Program-made: the position numbers and the translations under genes
Shown here: positions 55,491 through 64,000 of the stretch, one piece after another
Position numbering within the stretch: position 1 is the first letter of the stretch
Layout: each line of letters begins with the position of its first letter
Notes under the pieces: model-generated
The model's input: only the letters and a program-made list of their open reading frames with translations
Told to the model about the DNA's origin: nothing
Databases searched by the model: none
Assembly: GCA_007570785.1 (NCBI GenBank)
Contig: ML660211.1
Span: 4,276,775 to 4,340,774, forward strand
From: Antilocapra americana
Taxonomy: Eukaryota; Chordata; Mammalia; Artiodactyla; Antilocapridae
DNA length: 64,000 nt
Direction: 5' to 3'

Positions 55491-58128
55491 GCAGAAATTT
55501 AAAACCTAAGGGAGACATCAAAAAATAAAAAGATGAAATCTTTTAAGTAAGATATTTAGAATAAGTCAGTTCACTTTAGGATGGGAACTATAATTTTAGA
55601 TATTGGCATTGAAGTATTTAGTTATTAACAAAATACATAATATCATATGAAACATATGCAAGATGAGGCTGGAGCACATCATTGATGGTACCTAGAGATA
55701 AAAATAATGCAAGACATGATAAGAAAAAGAGATTTCATTGAGTTTTCTCAGGATCTTTTTTCCATTAGACACAGAAAATGGAAACAGATTGGTGATTTTG
55801 TTTAAAAAAAGAAAAGTAAATTTATCTTTTCAACTCCAGTTTTCATTCTTTTTTCTCTAGTCAATAGGGATAGAATTACCTGTGGGCTGCCTTGTCTGAA
55901 AGAAGAAGTTGTGGCAGTATAAATGAAGAAATCAAATTTACAGGAAGAACTTGTAAAGTACCTTGTGTTGCACTACGATATTTACTAAGCATTGACCTCA
56001 CCTTTCAAAGCTGTAGAACATAATAGGCTTTGCTAAGAGTCATTCAAGGAATCAAGAATGTCCTCTTCATGTAGTGATTGTAGAAGAAAGAGTACAATTT
56101 AATGGATAACCTATCAGAAATAATATTTGAAAACTTTTAGCTTCCTTAGTCAGACTTTCTCCTTCATGCACAATTTCCCAAAACTGTAAAGGTGTAATTA
56201 GAAGCTTGTAATTAAACAAATATAACTAAGGTATTTATAATCATTAATAAAAGTCCTATGATATGTAATTAATTCTATAGCATCGATCTGTGGGTAATAC
56301 CATCAATCACTTAGCTAAGCTGTCCTCATTATTACAGGGTATCATCAACTGGAAAATATATTGCAATTGCTTTGTTTCTCTCTCCATGTTTTATTTAACT
56401 CCCTACTGAAAAATTCAGGAAAATTTGTTTTGTACAGGACAAAATATCCTTTTAGTATTTCTGCTAGTGGCTCAGGGCAGAAGTTATAGAGAGAATGTCT
56501 TTGCCACTTTGATTTTTTTTTTTTTAATGATTGACCTTGGGCAATTTACTTAACATCTTTAAATTTACTTTTTTCTATCTATAAATATCAATGACAAAGC
56601 CAATTTAATAAACTCATTGAGAAGATTAAAGAAATACATAATATTCTTATTTGGATACCTGACACAGGAATTACTCTATTTTTGTAGTTAGAACAAAATC
56701 AATGCCTTCATAGGATCAAGAATAAAGCTTTAAATAGAAAACTCCATACATTTAAATTCTGTGTTGCCTTATCATGTACCAATTGGATATGGTGTTAATT
56801 TGGGTAAATTGTAAAGTTCTTCTTTAAATCTTGATTAAATATATATTGTTTTCAATTTTTAGAAATCCTAATTTACAAAATGTGTTTTTCTTTTCTTTTT
56901 TTTCTTTTTTCTCCATGTTTAGTGTATGCCTAGCTAGTTCAAAGAAATTAAAACAAAAGTTTGGTATATTCTTATCACTTCATATTGATTCTCTTTCTTC
57001 ATAAGAGGCTTCTGGAAGAGACTTTAAAAATTATTCATTCTTATTATCTGTAATATATATGATAAATTTAAAGAGATGGTTTAAATGTCCCTTGAAGTCA
57101 TAGTAATAAAGAAAAGCAAAAACTACTTTTGTGCATATTCATGAGGACAGTAGGTTTAATGACAATTTCTAGAAAATAATATATATATGTATAGAAGTTG
57201 TTTTATATTTTTCAGAATATTTGAATTTTTTAGGTACTGTAGGATTGATGGACTTTTTAAATTTCATGATCAATATCAGATTCATATTAATCCTACTTTA
57301 GAAACAAATGAGATAAGTAGATAAACATATTGTAAGAAGTTTATGTTTCTTAGCATATCTTTTCTTTTTTTCTCCTATTGGAAAATTAGGCAAAAATTTT
57401 AATCTCAGATTTGAGAACTCAGTTTCAATAAGCAGAGAATCAGGATAAAAGCATATGATCAGGCTCTTTTTTTTTTCCAAAGAATTTTTATTTCTAGTCA
57501 TGATATTAGCGAAGTTTACCACATTGCCCAGTCAAAAAGGGTAAGTCAATTTAGAGACTTTTTTTTTTTTTCTCTGAAAGAGAGCTCAAATCTAGCTTGG
57601 GCAGCCCTCCCCTATCACACTCTAAACTACCTTTCCTACTGGAGGACATGATAGCTGAAGATGTAACAGTCACAAGGCCATCATTGTTGGGAAAAAAGGA
57701 GTAGCAGTTTGCAAAACATTAATATAATTAAAGTTTTATTCTGAAGATACTATTTCCAGAATTTAAAATAGTTTTCTACTGACCTTCCAGATCTTCAGTT
57801 ATAGTTGCTTTAAGATTTAGACTTAAATTCCCTTTAATAGAACAAATATTAATTCCTTTTTTTCAGATGTAAAATCAACACAAATATCATTTTTTTCTCC
57901 CCTTTTCATCCTTCTCTTGTCTTTTCATGTGTATTTTGCCGTATAACTAAAATACTGTCGGTATAACCAGCAGACTTAATTTTTGCTATTTGATTTATGT
58001 ATTTACTTAACAGAAGGGTGGAACTTTCAGTTTCAGTCTTAACAGAAGGGTATAATTGTCTAATTTCACTTTAATTATATTTTTACCTTAGTACAACATC
58101 TCAAATGCTCTGCCTTGGCTTTTCTTGT
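55491..58128. other. Unassigned AT-rich DNA
   Basis: About 2.6 kb without recognised transposons. T/A homopolymers lie near 56512-56525, 56890-56910 and 57560-57572. The 74-codon minus frame 57298-57522 is Lys/Asn/Leu-rich without a domain. Confidence 0.45.
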
Positions 58129-58435
58129 AAAGTGAAAGTGAAAGTTGCTCAGTTGTTGTCTGACTCTTCGCAACCCCATGGGCTATACAGTCCATGGAAT
58201 TCTCCAGGCCAAACTACTAAAGTGGGTAGCCTTTCCTTTTTCCAGGGGATCTTCTGAACCCAGATATCGAATCCAGGTCTCTCACATTGTAGGTGTATTC
58301 TTCACCCGCTGAGCCACGAGGGAAGCCCAAGAATACTGAAGTGGGTAGCCTATCCCTTTTCCAGCAGATCTTCCCAACCCAGGAATCCAACCAGGGTCTC
58401 CTGCATTTCAGGTGAATTCTTTACCAACTGAGTTA
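58129..58435 (-). mobile_element. Bov-tA SINE plus partial second copy
   Basis: Antisense. The full copy is 58129-58328 (GTGAAAGTGAAAGTTGCTC at left, GAGCCACGAGGGAAGCCC at right). A second partial copy follows (AAGAATACTGAAGTGGG to TTCTTTACCAACTGAG, to about 58432). The tandem layout mirrors that at 44462-44693. Confidence 0.9.
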
Positions 58436-59713
58436 ATCTCTTGTAGAAATATAAACAATATTGACAATATAGTTAAACTTTCATATGTTTACATGTAGGA
58501 GAAACTTCTGGTTTATACTGTTGTATTGTTAGAAAGGTCTGAAAAAATCCACTAAAACACACAATTAAGAGAATAGATCTCAATTTTAACATTTTCTTGG
58601 AAAATGTATAACTCTGCCAAACTTCTGTAAAGTCAAACTTAACTATCAGTCAAAAAAGGTAAATTTATAGAACTTAAAGTCAGTAAAGCATTTTTAAATT
58701 TAAATATATCACTGTAGTACATTTACATTGAGTATCAGCCTACTACTTAAAAAATGCCCTGAAAATTTAAAGCAGGATATGTCACATAACCACTTTATAT
58801 TGATTGAACAAAATTTCAGTAACTGGAAGCTGAAGCATTTCATCAGGAAAAGTCTGTCCCTACCATGCACATTCAGACATACCTGGGCCTCTAATGATAA
58901 TAAAAATGCATTCTACTATCTCCATTGTGATAAGAATAAATGGAAAGCACTGTCTGGTTTCTAAAGCCTCTTTCTTAGAGTAAAAAAGGATTATGTTAAG
59001 GAGGAAAATTGATCATGAACAATCCTAACCCCTAAAGTAAGTAAGGAACACAGATGATAAAAGGCTAATAATATTCCACAGCTCTAGAATTTTAACAAAG
59101 AGTAAAAGAAGTTCCAATTACATAGAATGATTTAATCCAAAGATAAGACTATTATTTAGCATGTAAGAAGACTTTTACAAGCTAGGTAAGTTTAAAAAAA
59201 TCTTTATATTTTACAGTGCAATTTCTAACCAGTCTTATCTCCACAATTTTGAAGCAATGGCTGTAATATCATTTATCATACTGGAGGATAATTAGATACT
59301 GTGAAAAGAAATAAAACTGTACATAGAATATTGTGCTTCAGTATTGCACTCCAGTGTGTCCTGGCAAGAGTAAGAGGAAATGACTAACCCAGAAATATAT
59401 ATAAATTAATTTTTAAAATTTGAATTAACATAGGTCTTCTAATTGGAATGATTCTTGAAGTGCCAGAGGTCAGGCTGGGTTCAAAATAAGAAAAGGCTTA
59501 ATAGAGTGTGAATCTTGGAAGCTATGGTTCATTTTATACAAGTGATAACAAATCATAAATAGACAATTAAAAACACAAGCTTTGGTCAACATACTCTTTA
59601 TTTGTAACCCTGGCTCTGACATATTTCTTTGGGCAACTTACTCTACCTTTCGGCCTTTAGTTTATTTATCCCTAAACTGATAATGATAATATAATAAAAT
59701 TCTAAAGTTTTGT
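58436..59713. other. Unassigned AT-rich DNA
   Basis: No recognised transposon. The 78-codon plus frame 58728-58964 reads as a mixed sequence rich in Lys, Phe and Ser, without a recognisable domain; probably chance. Confidence 0.4.
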
Positions 59714-59945
59714 TGTGAGATGTGAAGAGCTGACTCATTGGAAAAGACCCTGATGCTGGGAAAGTCTGAAAGCAGGGGAGAAGGGGGCATCAGAGGATGA
59801 GATGGTTAGATATCATCACCAACTCAATGGACATGAGCCTGAGCAAACTCCAGGAGATGGTGAAAGACAGAGGAGCCTGGAGTGCTGCAGTCCACGGGGT
59901 CACAGAGTCGGACACAGCTTAGCAGCTGAACAAAAGTAGCAGCAG
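59714..59945 (+). mobile_element. BovB 3' fragment
   Basis: Sense BovB end: GTGAAGAGCTGACTCATTGG, GGACATGAGCCTGAGCAAAC, GCTGCAGTCCACGGGGTCAC, terminus AGCAGCTGAACAAAAGTAGC. Confidence 0.93.
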
Positions 59946-61160
59946 AAGTAAACCACTTACGAGAATGTCAGTGCTTATTGTTTAGTCACCATTTGACTAA
60001 GTTACTTACTCTTTCAGCGTTAGTTTCATTTATTTTTTAAATGAGGGTAAAAATTACCATCTACTAAAAATTCGATGAGATATGGTCTGGCTTCCTGGTT
60101 CAGAATAATTAGATAATCAAAGAATCTAGTATTTTCCTCACTAGGAGTAAAAATCATGAGGGAAGTCAATCTGACTTAAAAGATTAATTTGAAAGTACAA
60201 CCAGCACTGTACTGAGAATATACAGTAATACAGTAATTATCAATTTGTGTTTACTAGTTAAAATTTTTTGAAATAAAATATTTTATTTATATATAAGGTA
60301 ATGAATATTTAAATTATATATTATTTTTAATCAATAAAAAGAGCTTCATTTCAATAATTCAAAAGTTCTCTATGACTACTATGACTATCTATATACATTA
60401 TCCTTAAATTATTGGTAAACTGTAAAGTTCAATTATTAATACTTGTGTCTTAGATACTGTTACCAAAGTACAGTATAAAAGATTGGAATGTTTGCATTGG
60501 TTGTAATTTCATAGCTTTGTCAATTGGATGGGACATGGGTAACTGATAGAGGCTACACTAAGTAAATTTTTAATGAAACTTAAAATATTTAAAACATAAT
60601 TTATCAAGGAAAAGAAGCAAAATTACTTTGAACCCTCCTACCTTAACAAGTAATACAAGTAATAAACAATGAATCAATAAAAAGAACTCTAAACTATTCC
60701 CAAATGAGGCAAGCAACATTACATATATATTTTAAACTTAAAAAGTACCTATTGGAAGAATTCATTGTGTCTCATAAGAGACATTAAGGAAACAACCTGA
60801 TGCCTCTCTGAGAATAACACTGGCTATGTAGCCTGAGGCCTATTTGGAATCAAAATGGCATTTTTATATTAGCACCACTATAAAACCAAAGCATGCCACA
60901 CATATCTCAGACAAACTTTCTCTAATAATCTGTCTCAGTGATTTTGTCAGCCTGTCCTGAAACCTAATGCTGGTGACAGAGAGCATTTCTAATACAGAAA
61001 TTAGGTCTGTAGATACCTAGGGATATATTTTTTTATCTCATATGTGTACAAGGTAAAATTAGCTCAGCAGGAGTTTCTAAAATCTTTCCCCTATATTGTT
61101 TAAGTTAGTTCCTTATGGACTAATTCCATTTGATTTCTCTGATATGGGCATTTATTTTAC
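59946..61160. other. Unassigned AT-rich DNA
   Basis: No repeat or gene recognised in about 1.2 kb. Confidence 0.4.
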
Positions 61161-61630
61161 TTCAGTTCAGTTCACTCATTCAGTCATGTCCAACTCTTTG
61201 TGACCCCATAAACTACAGCATGCCAAGCCTCCCTATCCTTCACCAACTCCCTGAGTCCACCCAAACCCATGTCCATCAAGTTGGCAATGCCATCCAGCCA
61301 TGTCATCTTCTGTCGTCCCCTTCTCCTCCTGTCCTTAATTTTTCCCAGCATCTGGGTCTTTTCCAATGAGTCAGCTCTTCGCATCAGGTGGCTAAAGTAT
61401 TGGAGTTTCAGCTTCAACATCAGTCCTTCCAATGAACACCCAGGACTGATCTCCTTTAGGATGGACTGGTTGGATCTCCTTGAAGTTGGACTGGTTGGAT
61501 CTCCTTGCAGTCCAAAGGACTCTCAAGAGTCTTCTCCAACACTACAGTTCAAAAGCATCAATTCTTTGGCGCTCAGCTTTCTTTATAGTCCAACTCTCAC
61601 ATCCATACATGACCACTGGAAAAACCAGTG
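61161..61630 (-). mobile_element. BovB 3' fragment with internal tandem duplication
   Basis: Antisense BovB from CAGTTCAGTTCACTCATTC to CATACATGACCACTGG. GGACTGGTTGGATCTCCTTG occurs twice (near 61463 and 61489), a tandem duplication of about 26 bases not present in the consensus. Open frames on both strands are BovB remnants. Confidence 0.94.
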
Positions 61631-63030
61631 GTTTGCTTTCAATCAAAAAACTGTTAAACCCCAGAATTAAAATCAAGATAGAGAAATCAGTTGTGTTTCT
61701 TAAAAAATATCTGAAAATGTACAGAAAACAATGACATTTACTATTGCATCAAACAATAAACTGCTTAATAATAAATGTAGTCAGGGAACTAGAAGATCCA
61801 TACAATGAAAACTATAAGACTTTAATGAAAGAAATTGAAGATACAAACAAATGGAAAGATAGCTCATGTACATGGAATTGATTAATTAATCGATTGATTT
61901 ATAACTAATTAATTGATACATTGATATTAATTGATTAATATGGTTAAAATGCTCAAAGTATCCAAAGTCATCTATAGATTCAATGCTATCTCTATTAAAA
62001 GTTCAATGGCATTTTTTCACAGAAGTACAAATAGTGACACCAAATTTGTATGAAACCACAAAAGGCCCCAAATATCCAAAACAATCTGAGAAAGAAGAAC
62101 AATGTTGGAGGCATCACATTTCCTGATTTCAAACTACATAGCTACAGTAATACTTCAAAGCTATAGTAATTCCAACACTATAGTCCTGGCATGAAAACAG
62201 ACACACAGACAGACAGAACAGAACAGAATGCCCAAACACACATAATATCAACTCATGTTATAAAGGAGTCAAGAATACTTAATTAAAAAAGGATATGCTC
62301 AAGAAATGGTGTTGGAAAAATTGGATAAGTATATATAGAAACTGAACTCCTATCTTAAATCACTCACAAAAAATATAACTCAAAATGGATTAAATATTTA
62401 ACACAAGACATGAAACCAGGAAACTCCTAGGAGAAAATATTAGGGATAAAGCTCTGAGATATTGGTCTTGACAATATATTTTTTTTATATTACACCAAAA
62501 GAATAAGCAAAGAATAGCAAAAATCAACAGCCAGGAGTACAACAAACTATAAAGTTTCTTATAGTCCAAGCAATAGCAAAATGAAAAGGCAAACTATGCA
62601 ATGGGAAAAATATTTGCTAGCCTTGCATTGGATAAGGGATTAATATCCAAACTATATTTTTTAAACTCATACAACTCAAAAATTATAAAAATCCAATTAA
62701 AAAATGCACAGAGAAACTGAAAAGAGATTTTTTTTTTTCGCAGAAGACATTCAAATGGCCAACAATACACAAAAAGATGCCAAGCATCACTAGCTATCAG
62801 GGACGTGCAATCGAAACCACAATGAAATATCACCTCACACCTGCTAGAATGGATGTCATCAAGAAGATAAGAAAAAGCAAGTATTGGGGAGGATGTGGAG
62901 AAGACGGAACTCTTGTGCACTATTGATAAGAATGTAAATTGGTTTGGATACGATAGAAAACAGTATGAAGGTCTCTCAAAAAGCAAAGATAGATTCCACT
63001 TCTGCGTGTGTATCCAAAGGAAGTGAAAAC

Positions 63031-63358
63031 AGGGAGTTTGGGATGGACACGCACACTCTGCTATATTTAAAATGGATAACCCCATGGAGGTTTCATGTCA
63101 ATGTATGGCAAAACCAACACAATAAAGTAAAGAAAATTTAAAAAAAAAAAGAAGTTGAAAAGAAAAATAAAATGGATAACCAACAGACACCTACTGTGTA
63201 GTACAGGGAACTCTGCTCAGTGTTATGTGGCAGCCTGGATGGGAGGGGAGTTTGGGGGAGAATGGATACATGTATATGTATGGCTGAGTCCCTTTGCTGT
63301 CCACCTGAAACTATCACAACATTGTTAATCGGCTATACCCCAATACAAAATACAAGTT
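63031..63358 (+). mobile_element. Ruminant L1 3' end nested in older L1
   Basis: Sense 3' UTR: GTTTGGGATGGACACGCAC, TAAAATGGATAACC, GAACTCTGCTCAGTGTTATG, GGAGGGGAGTTTGGGGGAG, GGCTATACCCCAATACAAAA, then an A-rich tail. Older L1 continues on both sides. Confidence 0.88.
63068..63181 (+). mobile_element. 86-bp L1 tail insertion with 14-bp TSD
   Basis: TAAAATGGATAACC is repeated exactly at 63068-63081 and 63168-63181. Between them, 63082-63167 is the extreme 3' end of another ruminant L1 (TTTCATGTCAATGTATGGC, CAAAACCAACACAATAAAG) with an A-rich tail. It is the third level of L1 nesting here. Confidence 0.9.
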
Positions 63359-63928
63359 TAAAAATATATCTGGAACCCCACGTTTATTACAGCATTATTT
63401 CCAATAACCAAAATTTGGAAGCAACCCAAGTGTCCATCAACAGGCAAATGGACAAAGAAAACGTGTTGTGTGTGTGTAGTTCAGCCATGACAAAGAAGGC
63501 ATCCTACCATTGGCAACAATATGAATGTACCTTTGTATCTTGAGGGCATTGTGTTAAGTGAGAAAAGTCAGAGATAGACAAACACTATATATTATCATTT
63601 ATATGTAGAATTTTAAAAGAGCAAATTCATAGAAACAGAGTGGAATGGTGGTTACGAAAGGATGAGGTGTGAGGGAATTATGGAGATGTTGGTCACTAGA
63701 TACAAAAGCGTAGTTAGAAGATGATGAAGTTCTAGAGATCTCTCAGCACACAGCATTGTGATTAGGTCAACCATATTGCATTGTATGTGTCAAAATTGCT
63801 AAGCAAATAGATCTTAAATAATTTCACCTTAAGAAGGAAATGATAACTATGTGATCTGAGAGAGCTGTTAGCTAATGCTATGGTAATAATCATGTTACAA
63901 TATTAATTTTTAAATGTATGAAATCTAC

Positions 63929-64000
63929 GGCCTTCCCTGGTAGCTCAGATGGTAAAGAATTAACCTGCAATGTAGGAGACCTGGGTTCGATCTCTGGGTT
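63929..64000 (+). mobile_element. Bov-tA SINE, cut by the window end
   Basis: The tRNA-like head and start of the body: GCCTTCCCTGGTAGCTCAGA and GGGTTCGATCTCTGGGTT at the last base. The remainder lies outside the window. Confidence 0.95.

Larger units (their letters stand above)
61640..63915 (+). mobile_element. Sense L1 ORF2/3' part with nested young L1
   Basis: Older L1 in sense: AACTAGAAGATCCATACAATG near 61789, GTCATCTATAGATTCAATGC near 61968, CTCAAAATGGATTAAATATT near 62380, AATGAAATATCACCTCACACC near 62821, GTGTCCATCAACAGGC near 63431. It is interrupted at about 63031-63358 by a ruminant L1 3' end. A block of ATTGATTAATT-type words (61876-61945) has expanded inside. No frame survives. 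Confidence 0.87.

Noticed and set aside
62594..63085. 163-codon minus-strand open frame
   Set aside because: It is the reverse reading of a sense L1 ORF2 segment crossing into a nested L1 end; a shadow frame.
1..64000. CRISPR array, phage, operon or secretion system
   Set aside because: Regular repeats seen are SINEs and LINE ends on both strands with irregular spacing. The sequence is mammalian, and no bacterial gene organisation exists.

Overview
The window is noncoding DNA from a bovid ruminant (cattle, sheep, goat or a close relative). The diagnosis rests on its repeats: many BovB (RTE-type) LINE copies, Bov-tA and Bov-A2 SINEs, ruminant L1 3' ends, and CHR-type cetartiodactyl SINEs. The sequence is AT-rich. 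I found no intact protein-coding gene. All longer open frames either decode broken BovB, L1 or Tigger proteins or are chance frames in SINEs, LTRs and AT-rich DNA. No CRISPR array, operon or bacterial feature is present.

Layout. 1-6.5 kb: a BovB end with a perfect target-site duplication (TSD), then antisense fragments of old L1 in a scrambled order, with SINEs. 6.5-16 kb: a Tigger-type DNA transposon carrying a nested SINE, MIR and CHR SINEs, a 2-kb BovB with a second BovB inserted in the opposite direction, and an L1 with an inverted 5' part. 15-21 kb: mostly unassigned AT-rich DNA plus SINEs and an old L1. 21-30 kb: three large BovB copies (two in a head-on inverted arrangement), an old LTR, and a Bov-A2 inside a BovB. 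30-37 kb: SINEs, a degenerate tRNA-Gly(GCC)-like sequence, an old ERVL-type LTR and an antisense L1. 37.6-44.5 kb: about 6.8 kb nearly free of recognisable transposons, ending in a sequence with well-formed splice signals (44276-44344). 46-55.5 kb: one antisense ruminant L1 carrying six later insertions (SINE, three solo LTRs, BovB, L1 end). 55.5-64 kb: mostly unassigned DNA, then a sense L1 holding a younger L1 end that itself holds an 86-bp L1 tail.

The elements do not act together as a pathway. The window is a record of successive retrotransposition into one locus, and the nesting with TSDs gives relative ages. I saw no evidence for a new biological system. The items most worth checking are the candidate exon in the transposon-poor stretch, the tRNA-Gly-like locus, the inverted BovB pairs that could fold into double-stranded RNA, and the SINE-Tigger fused reading frame. 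Family names come from memory of consensus sequences, and element ends without a TSD are accurate to perhaps 5-30 bases.
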